DNA of 64,000 bases from contig NZ_CP044222.1 of assembly GCF_008727795.1 (NCBI RefSeq), forward strand, positions 3,162,001 through 3,226,000, in the 5' to 3' direction. Below are positions 1 through 7,474 of this stretch, one piece after another. Source of the DNA: Nitrincola iocasae. Lineage in GTDB: Bacteria; Pseudomonadota; Gammaproteobacteria; Pseudomonadales; Balneatricaceae. A program made the position numbers and the translations under genes. Position 1 is the first letter of the stretch; each line of letters opens with the position of its first letter. A model generated the notes under the pieces. The model saw only the letters and a program-made list of their open reading frames with translations. It searched no databases and was not told the origin of the DNA.

Positions 1-2
1 CA

Positions 3-320
3 CCTGGGCTGGTGTTCCACAGCCACCGAGGCTCTCAGTACACGAGTCGTCGGTATCGTAAACTGTTGGCCGATTACAACATGCGGGCCAGCATGGGAGA
101 CGTGGGTGCGTGTTGGGATAATGCCGTTGTAGAGCGCTTCTTTGGGAGCCTGAAGCATGATTGGCTACTGAAAATCCCACAGCCCACACGGCAGCATATG
201 AGAAATGACGTGGCAGCATACATGCGTTATTACAACCTGGAAAGATTACATACGGCCAACGGTGATCGGTCACCGGTGGACTATGAAAACGAGCTAAAAA
301 AAGTGTCCGGTTTTAGTTGA
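3..320 (+). pseudogene. IS3-family transposase OrfB, C-terminal fragment with mutated catalytic Asp
   Basis: This is the end of an IS3-type DDE transposase (rve domain). The frame is open from the window edge, so the 5' part lies outside. The motif that normally reads HSDRGSQY is HSHRGSQY here, so the second catalytic Asp is His. The intact OrfB at 1283-2188 keeps the Asp in the same place and serves as an internal control. The third acidic residue is present in WDNAVVERFFGSLK. The reading frame ends in the usual C-terminal block (YYNLERLHTANGDRSPVDYE). The substitution should abolish strand transfer, so this copy is probably dead even if its 5' half exists. Family assignment is firm; the inactivity is inferred from the known catalytic triad. 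Confidence 0.8.
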
Positions 321-328
321 CCAGTACA
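304..328. repeat. Probable terminal inverted repeat of the left IS3-type element
   Basis: Just before and after the transposase stop the sequence reads TGTCCGGTTTTAGTTGACCA followed by GTACA. Reversed, it starts TGTACTGGTCAACTAAAACC, the TG...CA type end expected for IS3-family elements. The other end is outside the window, so the repeat cannot be paired here. Confidence 0.45.
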
Positions 329-682
329 CCCCTACTTACTAAATCCATAGAAAGGTTGATCTTAGTCATCCTAATACATTTTGTCTCATCAAAGTGATTT
401 CCTGATAGATTCCCTAAACTGGGCTCTGTAAAAATGCTCGCTAATGTGAGTCCTAGGAAAAAACTCCGTGTTAACGTCTTTCTATTCGTTGCTGACCTCG
501 ATTACGCAATAGATGGTGAGCTACAAATTCTCGATAAACATTGTTGTAGGGGTATGAAGGATTACAAAAAAACCACCGCTTGTTGGACACTCACCTTTCC
601 ACACCAAAAACACTCAATAATCATTGTTTTTATGATCATATTCCCGTACAACAATCTATAAACAGATTAGGTACGTTTTTTT
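329..682. other. Intergenic, AT-rich, no convincing gene
   Basis: This 354-base stretch separates the left IS remnant from the resolvase. The only sizeable frame (434-661) has no ribosome-binding site and an unconvincing composition. A Tn3-type res site would be expected just upstream of the resolvase; short imperfect dyads occur around 614-640, but no full three-subsite array can be asserted. Confidence 0.5.
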
Positions 683-958
683 ATGATTATTGGTTATGCT
701 CGGGTCAGCACCCAAGACCAGCACTCAGATCTGCAGCTCGATGCCCTCATTCAAGCCGGATGTGAACAGATATATCAGGAAAAAATCACAAGCAAGCTTC
801 GAGAGCGACCAGAATTGACGCAGTGTCTTCGTACACTTCGCAAGGGCGACACTCTAGTGGTCTGGCGAATGGATCGATTAGCACGATCACTCAAAGACCT
901 GGTAGAGATTATTGAATCGTACCGGCTTTCGTGGAGGCCTATTTCTTTGAGAGAATAA
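683..958 (+). pseudogene. Serine recombinase (Tn3-type resolvase/invertase), truncated by IS
   Basis: The first ~77 residues are a typical resolvase catalytic domain. They include IIGYARVSTQDQ with the nucleophilic Ser, the QEKITSKLRERPEL loop, and DTLVVWRMDRLARSLKDLVEII with the helix that carries the conserved Arg residues. Homologues continue for ~110 more residues with the dimerisation helix and DNA-binding HTH. Here the frame runs at 913 into the left end of the IS3-family element, adding 15 foreign residues before a stop. The missing half is not found on the other side of the IS, where csrA sequence begins instead. The product should not bind DNA specifically. The remnant suggests that a Tn3-like transposon or plasmid segment once lay here. 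Confidence 0.88.
913..939 (+). repeat. Left terminal inverted repeat of the IS3-family element
   Basis: It starts TGAATCGTACCGGCTTTCGT and continues GGAGGCC. It matches the reverse complement of 2201-2227 with three mismatches (positions 14, 18 and 27). Confidence 0.9.
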
Positions 959-962
959 GGCT

Positions 963-1286
963 ATGAAAAACTCTAACAGATACTCCCCCGAAGTTCGTGA
1001 GCGTGCCGTGCGTATGGTTCAAGAACACCTTAATGATTATCCATCTGAGTGGGCCGCTATTGAGTCCATTGCACCCAAGATTGGTTGTTTCCCTCAGACC
1101 CTTCACGGCTGGTTACGCCGCCATCAGACGGATACAGGTCAGCGCTCTGGTCAAACCACTGATGAGCAAAGGCACATGAAAGCGCTTGAGCGTGGGAATC
1201 GAGAGCTGCGCAGAGCCAATGGAATTCTTCGACTCGCCAGTGCTTATTTTGCCAAGGCGGAGCTCGACCGCCGTACCAAACATTGA
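963..1286 (+). CDS. IS3-family transposase OrfA (HTH protein)
   Basis: The 107-aa OrfA binds the IS ends. Its N-terminus (RYSPEVRERAVRMVQEH, residues ~5-21) opens a helix-turn-helix of the HTH_Tnp_1 type, followed by PKIGCFPQTLHGWLRR. The C-terminus (EQRHMKALERGNRELRRAN) looks like the leucine-zipper/coiled coil that drives OrfA-OrfAB assembly. The gene begins 23 bases after the left inverted repeat. Its stop overlaps the TTG start of orfB by four bases, so OrfB is made either by coupling or, as in most of the family, by a -1 frameshift into an OrfAB fusion. The run TATTTTGCC near the end of orfA is a possible slip site but is unproven. Confidence 0.9.
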   Translation: MKNSNRYSPEVRERAVRMVQEHLNDYPSEWAAIESIAPKIGCFPQTLHGWLRRHQTDTGQRSGQTTDEQRHMKALERGNRELRRANGILRLASAYFAKAELDRRTKH

Positions 1287-2188
1287 TTGCTTTTGTTGAT
1301 GAGTATCGTGACCAATACGGAGTCGAGCCGATCTGTCGAATCCTACAGATTGCTCCGTCGGGTTACTGCAAGCAGGTCGCCAGAGCTCGTGATCCTGAGT
1401 TGCGCCCTGACCGCAGTAAACGGGATGACCAGCTCTGTGTTGAAATCCAGCGTGTCTGGGATGACAACATGCAATGCTACGATGTAGTTAAGGTCTGGAA
1501 GCAGCTTCTACAGGAGCAGGTTGAGGTGGCTCGATGCACCGTGAGGCGCCTGATGCAGCGTCTTGGATTACAGGGTGTGCGTCGAGGCCAAGCTGTCCGC
1601 ACCACGGTACCTGATGATAAAGCCGCCTACCCACAAGACAGGGTTAAGCGCTATTTCCATGCTGATCAGCCCAACCAGTTGTGGGTATCGGATTTCACGT
1701 ATGTCTCGACCTGGCAGGGCTGGCTCTATGTGGCTTTTGTGATCGATGTCTTTGCGCGTCGAATTGTGGGTTGGCGGGTCAGCAACCGTATGCAGACTGA
1801 TTTCGTTCTGGATGCACTCAAGCAGGCCTTGCATGAACGACAACCACATCGGGCCGGGGGGGGGCTGATCCATCACAGTGACCGAGGTAGCCAGTATGTT
1901 TCCATCCGATACACTGAGCGCCTAGCCGAGGCCAATATAGAGCCTTCTGTGGGCAGTAAAGGAGACAGCTACGACAATGCATTGGCTGAGACCCTCAATG
2001 GCTTGTACAAGGCTGAGGTGATCCACCGCCAATCATGGAAGAGCCGTGAAGCCGTTGAAATGGCTACTCTGAAATGGGTGCATTGGTACAACCATCAACG
2101 GCTACTGGGTTCGATTGGGTATATACCTCCAGCGGAAGCTGAGGCAAACTACTATCAGCACCAAACTGGTCAGGCTATAGCGGCCTGA
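1283..2188 (+). CDS. IS3-family transposase OrfB (DDE integrase core)
   Basis: This 301-aa catalytic subunit has a conserved order of motifs. An HTH_21 region comes first (MQCYDVVKVWKQL...RCTVRRLMQRLGLQGVRRG), followed by the rve catalytic core. The three acidic residues are visible in WVSDFTY (first Asp), HHSDRGSQYVS (second Asp) and YDNALAETLNGLYKAE (Glu), and the usual end WYNHQRLLGSIGYIPPAEAE follows. All key residues are present and the frame is unbroken, so the protein is probably functional. It starts with TTG inside the orfA stop, as expected if it is read mainly as an OrfAB frameshift product. It differs clearly from the fragment at 3-320, so the two IS copies belong to different subgroups. 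Confidence 0.92.
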   Translation: MIAFVDEYRDQYGVEPICRILQIAPSGYCKQVARARDPELRPDRSKRDDQLCVEIQRVWDDNMQCYDVVKVWKQLLQEQVEVARCTVRRLMQRLGLQGVRRGQAVRTTVPDDKAAYPQDRVKRYFHADQPNQLWVSDFTYVSTWQGWLYVAFVIDVFARRIVGWRVSNRMQTDFVLDALKQALHERQPHRAGGGLIHHSDRGSQYVSIRYTERLAEANIEPSVGSKGDSYDNALAETLNGLYKAEVIHRQSWKSREAVEMATLKWVHWYNHQRLLGSIGYIPPAEAEANYYQHQTGQAIAA

Positions 2189-2200
2189 CTTAAAGCAAAC

Positions 2201-2227
2201 TGCCTCCACAAAACCCGGTACGATTCA
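2201..2227 (-). repeat. Right terminal inverted repeat of the IS3-family element
   Basis: It reads TGCCTCCACAAAACCCGGTA then CGATTCA, ending in CA at the boundary with csrA sequence. It pairs with 913-939. Confidence 0.9.
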
Positions 2228-2293
2228 TACAGTAATTGTCACATCGTCGCCAATCAGTAATGTCTCGCAAACGCGGCGGGTCAATATAAGCAT
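2228..2293 (-). pseudogene. csrA: csrA/rsmA (carbon storage regulator), 5' 22 codons only
   Basis: Read on the minus strand from 2293, the sequence encodes MLILTRRVCETLLIGDDVTI followed by TV. This is the unmistakable N-terminus of CsrA, the RNA-binding dimer that recognises GGA motifs in mRNA leaders. A strong ribosome-binding site (AAGGAGAAG) lies 5-6 bases upstream of the ATG. At 2227 the frame enters the right end of the IS and meets TGA at once, so the product is 22 aa instead of ~60-65. It lacks the C-terminal RNA-binding strand. MLILTRRVCET has Cys where the usual protein has Gly, which suggests an accessory paralogue (mobile-element type) rather than the housekeeping copy. The missing 3' part is not elsewhere in the window. 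It is too short for ordinary ORF lists. Confidence 0.88.
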
Positions 2294-2338
2294 TTAATCT
2301 TCTCCTTGATTATGTGATAGTCCTTTGAATATCAAAAT

Positions 2339-2530
2339 CTAGCGCAAACCAGATGATTTTTCAACTGTGTGAACATCATCTTTAGAGGCCCTACCCTGCA
2401 CCTGCAGCCCATCTGAATTTCTGCACAAGGTGATTCGATTAGGCAAAACTTCACAGAGGCAGTCATTACCGATAAAAGCAGGATCTATAACACTTTGATT
2501 CCGTTGTAGAATATCGCACTCTATTACCAT
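2339..2530 (-). CDS. Possible small protein upstream of truncated csrA
   Basis: A 63-codon frame starts with ATG at 2530 and ends 45 bases before the csrA ATG, in the same direction. I do not recognise the protein. It is polar, has three Cys residues and no hydrophobic segment. No clear Shine-Dalgarno sequence precedes the ATG, so it may be chance. Its only support is position: accessory csrA genes are often preceded by small genes of the same mobile element. Confidence 0.25.
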   Translation of the reverse strand: MVIECDILQRNQSVIDPAFIGNDCLCEVLPNRITLCRNSDGLQVQGRASKDDVHTVEKSSGLR

Positions 2531-2596
2531 GGAACTGTGGCTATATACTCATTCGATTGCAATGCATCAGCGCTGTCAGAAGTATGCCCCGAGCGC

Positions 2597-3190
2597 TCAC
2601 AGGAGCCACTCCCTCAGTGCTGTAGACTGTTTGTATTTGATCCTGCGGTAGTACTCGCTCATCGTCACCTTCAGCTTCTTCGATGCCGTTCGCTGCCTCA
2701 ACCGAGGCTAACCGTTGACGTCCTTGCCCCAGTAAAACTCGAACCCCAGGTAAGCGCACAGTGCAGATAGATGTTCGCCAGAATCGGACTAATCACCCCT
2801 CCCTGTGGGCTACCACTGCTAGGCTTAGTGTATTCTCCTTCCGGTGATTTAATCCGCACTTTTAGCCACTGACCAATCAGGCTCAGTAGGGCATCATCAT
2901 CGATCCGGTGGACCAACATACGTTTCATCCAGTCGAGATCCATATTGTCGAAGAAACCTTTGATGTCGGCCTCCACGATGTAACCATAGCCTTTGCATTG
3001 CAGGTTCAGTCCTAAGCTATGAACCGTCTGATGAGCACTGTTATTGGGCCGATAACCGCGAAAGTCCTGTTCCCAGTGCTTTACAGGATCAGGCTGACGC
3101 CCTGCTGGACCAGCTTGTCGTCTATCGTCGGCCTGCTGTTACGCTGGACTTCCCTACCACGTCCCCTGTGGAACATCTCTGACTCATCAC
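2597..3190 (-). pseudogene. Group II intron reverse transcriptase/maturase, frameshifted and internally deleted
   Basis: Pieces of an LtrA-type protein can be followed in order. RPTIDDKLVQQGVSLIL occurs near 3085-3140, then after a frameshift WEQDFRGYRPNNSAHQTV near 3020-3070. The long open block 2976-2770 carries IVEADIKGFFDNMD (first catalytic Asp of the polymerase) and SSGSPQGGVISPILANIYLH. There the frame breaks and jumps directly to AYLGFEFYWGKDVNG, a stop, and RLRQRTASKKL, which belong to the maturase region well downstream in intact proteins. The segment with the YADD catalytic motif is therefore deleted. The enzyme is dead. The identification rests on motif order, which I regard as secure. 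Confidence 0.85.
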
Positions 3191-3483
3191 AGCCTCACCA
3201 AGGCGGCTGGTTTGCATGGACTTCGATGGCGTTACAAACCTCGTCAGTCAGAACTCACTTTATTATCGGGCGATACCGGCACGTCAGGGCCACGACAGCC
3301 CCCGTGGCCTATATGATTCTCTGTGTACGCTTCACGTTGCTTATTCATCCGTGCTTCCTGCCACACAAATATTCCTGATTTCAGACTCCGCACAACGCGC
3401 AACACTCGATATAGATGGGTGGTTAACCCTTACCTGACAGGGACTTTCACCCTGTAAGATGCATCAAGCTTCGCTTGACGCAC
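2597..3483 (-). mobile_element. Group II intron remnant
   Basis: On the minus strand the sequence from 3483 begins GTGCGTC, fitting the GUGYG start of bacterial group II introns. The stretch AGGGTGAAAGTCCCT follows, a typical domain I segment, and then degraded intron RNA runs to ~3190. The intron-encoded reverse transcriptase follows in decayed form. No domain V hairpin or 3' splice boundary is recognisable near 2540-2600, so the 3' end is lost. The 5' end lies 30 bases beyond the stop codon of the 969-aa gene, so the intron entered the intergenic space without breaking that gene. Confidence 0.75.
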
Positions 3484-3512
3484 TAACGCAAGCCATCACA
3501 AGCCCTCATTCA

Positions 3513-6422
3513 TTAAACCTCCAGATAATCAAAGCAGCCTAACCGCAACAAGTTTTCTTGAGCACGTACAGCATTATTGCAGACCTCCTGGTCTTCAGAT
3601 TTTAGGCCCGCTTTCAAGATAGGTTTAGCTTCCTCGTCTAAAATATATATCTGTGTACCTTGATCCATGGTATCCGTGATTTTAGCAAAGCATTCGACAA
3701 CTAAAGCTAAGTGATTTGGGAGCAGATTATTTAAGGCTCTTACCTGAATGGAAAGCCCAATACCCTTTCCCTGTTCAAGATCAAGATCAAGAATCTTCGA
3801 GTACGATTGCAAACGCCAGTCAGGTTCGAGGCATTCGGCTTCCAGCCAAAAGGTAAATTCCTGAAGTTCTAGCGGCTCAGCAGCTTCAAAGCGCCAATCA
3901 AAAAATGCGATAATGCGAGCAGTCAATGTCTTATCCAGTTGCCTACCGCTATTTTTCAGTGATCGACCAACATGATCGAAAAGCTGACTCCAGCGTTCAC
4001 GGTCGTTTTTAGTCATATCGTAAAAACGCTCAAGCAGGCTTTCATGACCCGTTAGAGAGTAGACCTCCCAAAGGTAGTAGGCGAAAAGGTGCTGACCTAG
4101 TCTGTCGACAATATCCTTACCACTGCCTTCTTCGGTTGACAGGATGCTCAGGTTCGCTACTGCGTGTTCAAAATCACCCCTCAGAATTTCAAACGTCAGC
4201 TTGACTGGACGATTAAAGCGTATAAAGCTACAAAAGGCACTCCGCCAAACAGCTTCATTTGCTTGAGGGAATAAGATTTTTCGTTGCAGATTAGCCCAAC
4301 CCGGATTGAGAGTACAAAGGTTTCCGAAGTGCATCCCCACTAGCGCATGCTCAGGCGCAGTTAACTTAATATCAGCATCCTCTGCTATACGTCTTGTGAG
4401 GATATCGGTCACTTCCGAGACATGATCTTCTGGAAAATGACGGCGAACCCAGAAGCCAAAATTAACAAGGGACTCGAGTGCCCGACTACGGGTGTTGTTG
4501 ATAGCCTCAGTAATGGGATCGTTACGATTAAGCAGCACTGGACAATCCTGGTCGAGCCGCCAATCAAATTGACTGCACACTTGTCGAAGCATAACCCCAA
4601 GTCCATCCCTTGCGGTAATTGGCGCATCCGTATCCTTTTTCACACATGCATCAATAAAATCAACTACGGCTCGGCGCGAACTGCCCCAATCGGGGTGGAC
4701 GCGTGATTCGTCTTGGGGTTCGGGTTGTCCTTCTACTCGCTGGATGTCTGGATGAGACAAGATCCATGTACAAAATGAAATCCACCGGTCCAGGTTTTCG
4801 AAATTCCTTTCCTTGACGACCTCGATCATGGCCTTGAGCATGGCAGCGACATAGACTGGCCGAGCAATCCTGTCACCGCTCGCCAGCCAGAAATCCAGTC
4901 GCTCGACATCAGGCATAATCTGCTTTTTGAAAAGGGACTGAAAGACATCAGCCAGCGCAGATATATTGATCTCAATCAGCGAGTTGTCTTTGTCCCGACA
5001 CTCTTCGTCCCAGTCGTTTAGATAGGATAGAAGCTCTTCATCCGTAAAGCTCTCTAGATCCTTGACAGACTTCGGACTCCTATAGCTGATCGTACCGCCG
5101 GTTACCTCACCATAGGGTAAATAGCTGTCATCAGTAACAGTTTCATCCAGTGTTTCACCTACCAGCTCATCGAAATAACGTTGGACATCCCCGCTCAGCA
5201 GAACAGCGAAGGGGCGTAGCTGCATGCGATGAAAGTAGCGTTGATGTTGTTGAAAACTCTCATCAGTGTAACTCTCGCCCATCCAAGCACGATAATCATC
5301 TGTCGAAGGTCCACTGAGAATACCATCGAATATTCTTTTTCGTTCGTCCTCGCTGAGCAAGCGGAGGCCGAAACGCTCACTTGCCTTACGGATCATCAAT
5401 TGGAATTCGTAGTGGTGCTCCCATTTAGAGTAGTCATCATGTCCAAGGATTTGCTCACGTATCCATGGGAGGGTCTTATCATTCAGATTAGATGCATAAA
5501 GGAGCTGCCGCAGCCGCGTGAACACCCTCCAACGATGATTTCGCAATGCCTGGTCCAGGGAGTCAATGGATTCCGGAGCTTTGTCATAAACCTGCTCGCA
5601 GGCATAAGCCAGCGTCTGCACTAGAGTTCCTTTTACATCTTGATACTCGCGATCTGGCTTATCCAGCCTCCGGCACCAGATTTCCGAATAATCCTGTCCG
5701 CTCCCTTTTTCGAAATCTTCCTGATAAATTCCCAGCCTGATCATGCTTGCCACCGCATCAATCAGGATGCGGGAAACCTGATAGGGCTCATGCTCGGCCA
5801 AGGGGCGAACACCATTTTCCAGGATTTGCTGATATTCCCATTGTTGAAAGCGGGGTATAGGTTCTAGTAAGGATACTAAAGACTTTGGATTTTTTTTGCG
5901 AAGTAGCTCTTTTTCACGAGCTTTTGGGTCTTCCCGAAAGGAAACCAGTGATTTCGTTACTTTAAGCGATTCGGCAATGTTACCTTGCGCCATCCAATGC
6001 TTAAGTAATTCAGGATAACGATGAGCAAGGAACGGATTATCAAGTTCAATGTATTCATTAAGCTTCGGGTACAACTCTGCGGATTGCCGCCCTTCTAGCT
6101 TAAGTGCTATTGCAAGGACATCATCATAAACCCGAGGGTTATCTGTTTTCGGCAGAGATAAAATAATTTCGACTACTTGATCTGGTACCTCCTCTGTAAT
6201 GGTCAATAAATAGCTCAGTTCTGGCCAATGTGGATATTGCACATACCCGTCACGCAGCTGTTTCAAACCGGGGGGGCTGCTAAAATAGCCACGTTGTCGC
6301 AGTGGTTCTACCCAGAGAGGGTTATTTAGCCTGGAGAAAAAGTACTGTCGATCCGTCTCTTTTTTAACGGAAGCCATTACTTTATCTATCATCTCATTGG
6401 TTGGTGGCGTCCAGGATTTCAT
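3513..6422 (-). CDS. Large helical-repeat-like protein of unknown function (969 aa), gene B of an accessory pair
   Basis: I do not recognise a named family. The protein looks almost entirely alpha-helical and soluble, with no signal peptide, membrane segment, Walker A site or obvious nuclease motif. The N-terminal ~100 residues have a distinctive pattern (FFSRLNNPLWVEPLRQRGYF, then SSPPG, then LPKTDNPRVYDDVLAIAL). It resembles the repeat-like conserved start of large uncharacterised proteins in genomic islands. The C-terminal third (e.g. WSQLFDHVGRSLKNSGRQLD and LQEFTFWLEAE) has the look of the helical C-termini of large antiviral proteins such as DUF4020-bearing ones; this is an impression, not a search result. 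Its start overlaps the end of the 211-aa gene by 29 bases, so the two are translationally coupled. The location among IS, intron and recombinase remnants suggests horizontal acquisition. The frame is intact over 2.9 kb, which argues for selection. Confidence 0.85.
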   Translation of the reverse strand: MKSWTPPTNEMIDKVMASVKKETDRQYFFSRLNNPLWVEPLRQRGYFSSPPGLKQLRDGYVQYPHWPELSYLLTITEEVPDQVVEIILSLPKTDNPRVYDDVLAIALKLEGRQSAELYPKLNEYIELDNPFLAHRYPELLKHWMAQGNIAESLKVTKSLVSFREDPKAREKELLRKKNPKSLVSLLEPIPRFQQWEYQQILENGVRPLAEHEPYQVSRILIDAVASMIRLGIYQEDFEKGSGQDYSEIWCRRLDKPDREYQDVKGTLVQTLAYACEQVYDKAPESIDSLDQALRNHRWRVFTRLRQLLYASNLNDKTLPWIREQILGHDDYSKWEHHYEFQLMIRKASERFGLRLLSEDERKRIFDGILSGPSTDDYRAWMGESYTDESFQQHQRYFHRMQLRPFAVLLSGDVQRYFDELVGETLDETVTDDSYLPYGEVTGGTISYRSPKSVKDLESFTDEELLSYLNDWDEECRDKDNSLIEINISALADVFQSLFKKQIMPDVERLDFWLASGDRIARPVYVAAMLKAMIEVVKERNFENLDRWISFCTWILSHPDIQRVEGQPEPQDESRVHPDWGSSRRAVVDFIDACVKKDTDAPITARDGLGVMLRQVCSQFDWRLDQDCPVLLNRNDPITEAINNTRSRALESLVNFGFWVRRHFPEDHVSEVTDILTRRIAEDADIKLTAPEHALVGMHFGNLCTLNPGWANLQRKILFPQANEAVWRSAFCSFIRFNRPVKLTFEILRGDFEHAVANLSILSTEEGSGKDIVDRLGQHLFAYYLWEVYSLTGHESLLERFYDMTKNDRERWSQLFDHVGRSLKNSGRQLDKTLTARIIAFFDWRFEAAEPLELQEFTFWLEAECLEPDWRLQSYSKILDLDLEQGKGIGLSIQVRALNNLLPNHLALVVECFAKITDTMDQGTQIYILDEEAKPILKAGLKSEDQEVCNNAVRAQENLLRLGCFDYLEV

Positions 6423-7029
6423 TTAAGTCCTTAAGTCGATCATATTGACTACTGGCTGCTATGTAGAGATACCCATCCAGACAATTGAAATGCTTTTCTA
6501 AGTCATTGCCGATATTTTCACGAAAGGGTTTGTCCCGAAGATGTGCATGACCAAGAAACCATTCTTTTGCAGCTTTCCATTCTGAAAGAAAATTATCGGG
6601 TATCTTGTCTCTATCGGAGTAATCGAGAAATGTGCTGAAAAACAAGCCATCAGCCTCTGAACTTCGCATGCGGCCAGATTTGTGCTCATCAATCAGTGTA
6701 GAGATTTTTTGACATACATCGATGGGAATCAGGTGTCCTTTCTCGGCCACTTCAGACGAAAACTCATTAGTTAACCGCCACTCCTCACGCCAGCCACCCT
6801 GTAATTTGTCGATATGCTGCTGATATTGAACGCGCTCCGATTTGATGCCAGCAACAGTAGATGCAAGACGGTTCATCAAGTCCCGACCAACATGGGCAAC
6901 AAAGGAGACGTAACCTGCTGACCTCTGATTTATTAAAATTGCAGCACCTTTATACGCCTCGGCAAAGACTGAAAGGCTGAGATCATCATTCAGCCATTCA
7001 TAAACTCGCTGTTGTTCGTCATTTAGCAC
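6394..7029 (-). CDS. Helical protein of unknown function (211 aa), gene A of an accessory pair
   Basis: This is the first gene of the two-gene operon with the 969-aa protein, overlapping it by 29 bases. It is predicted to be helical and soluble. Visible conserved-looking segments are YKGAAILINQRSAGYVSFVA HVGRD (residues ~26-50), a charged middle, WKAAKEWFLGHAHLRDKPF (~149-167) and a C-terminal stretch EKHFNCLDGYLYIAASSQYD ending RLKDLNEILDATNQ. Several His and charged residues sit in these blocks, but no known catalytic signature can be read. The ATG at 7029 is the first start of the frame, preceded by 445 bases of non-coding DNA that should contain the promoter. A partner or sensor role for the larger protein is inference from the coupling only. 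Confidence 0.8.
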   Translation of the reverse strand: MLNDEQQRVYEWLNDDLSLSVFAEAYKGAAILINQRSAGYVSFVAHVGRDLMNRLASTVAGIKSERVQYQQHIDKLQGGWREEWRLTNEFSSEVAEKGHLIPIDVCQKISTLIDEHKSGRMRSSEADGLFFSTFLDYSDRDKIPDNFLSEWKAAKEWFLGHAHLRDKPFRENIGNDLEKHFNCLDGYLYIAASSQYDRLKDLNEILDATNQ

Positions 7030-7257
7030 TGATCTTTACTCTCTAAGTGCCAAAATATTCTTCGAATAAATAATATTGCATTAATCCTACCTTGCCCAAA
7101 AGTGCGTAAGCAAAATCTAAAAATATGGTGTTAGGCTGGCACTTTTTATTACCCTAAATTTACTCAGTATACTCCACCAACAACATCAAATTGTCCAGCG
7201 ATGAAAAACTGATCAACACATCGATCCTAAATCATCAGGTGGCACCGAACTCTCAGC

Positions 7258-7364
7258 GGGGTGGTGGTATCGCTTTGGTGTGACCGTCAGCCGCCAGGGA
7301 AGGCGGCTGCCGAGCGATCAGGGATGATGCAAAGCGTGTCACAGCAAAGCGATACCACCACCCC
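7258..7364. repeat. Long nested inverted repeat (cruciform or small mobile repeat)
   Basis: GGGGTGGTGGTATCGCTTTG (7258-7277) is repeated perfectly as its reverse complement at 7345-7364. After one mismatch the pairing continues with TGTGAC/GTCACA (7279-7284 and 7338-7343), giving 26 of 27 matches. Inside lies a second hairpin, AGCCGCC-AGGGA-AGGCGGCT (about 7289-7308). There is no T run, so an ordinary terminator is unlikely. Length and nesting fit a MITE- or BIME-like element or a recombination site. Confidence 0.7.
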
Positions 7365-7407
7365 AGCCATGCACCAATACCAAGAACATGAAAAAAACCC
7401 ACATGAA

Positions 7408-7436
7408 TAGATAAGCAACCGCCACTTCAGTATAAT
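7408..7436 (+). promoter_or_regulatory. Probable sigma-70 promoter of the suhB-like gene
   Basis: A perfect -10 (TATAAT, 7431-7436) lies 17 bases after a 4/6 -35 (TAGATA, 7408-7413). The start codon is at 7475, so the leader would be ~30 bases. No strong Shine-Dalgarno sequence is seen. Confidence 0.5.
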
Positions 7437-7474
7437 GGCGCTTTGCTCTTGAACAAAACTGGACGCTTAACCTG

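Larger units (their letters stand above)
913..2227 (+). mobile_element. Complete IS3-family insertion sequence (1315 bp)
   Basis: The element has 27-bp terminal inverted repeats (913-939 and 2201-2227) matching at 24 of 27 positions and ending TG...CA. It carries two consecutive genes, orfA and orfB, in the arrangement of the IS3 family. Length and layout are normal for the family and the DDE triad is intact, so it may be active. The flanks are unrelated: a resolvase on the left and csrA on the right. The 3-bp flanks read TAT and TAC, so there is no clean target duplication. This suggests that DNA beside the element was deleted or that two copies recombined. Confidence 0.9.
7030..7474. other. 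Divergent intergenic region with long inverted repeat
   Basis: It separates the accessory pair from suhB, which is transcribed the other way. It contains an AT-rich part next to the 211-aa gene (7030-7200), the 27-bp inverted repeat at 7258-7364 and a sigma-70-like promoter pointing to suhB. No credible gene is seen; the frame 7339-7626 on the minus strand is a shadow of suhB. Confidence 0.6.

Noticed and set aside
434..661. 75-aa frame between the left IS and the resolvase
   Set aside because: There is no Shine-Dalgarno and no recognisable pattern, and it overlaps the presumed resolvase control region.
2541..2759. 72-aa minus-strand frame next to the intron
   Set aside because: It is an off-frame reading of the maturase remnant; the true frame reads YLGFEFYWGKDVNG with a stop.
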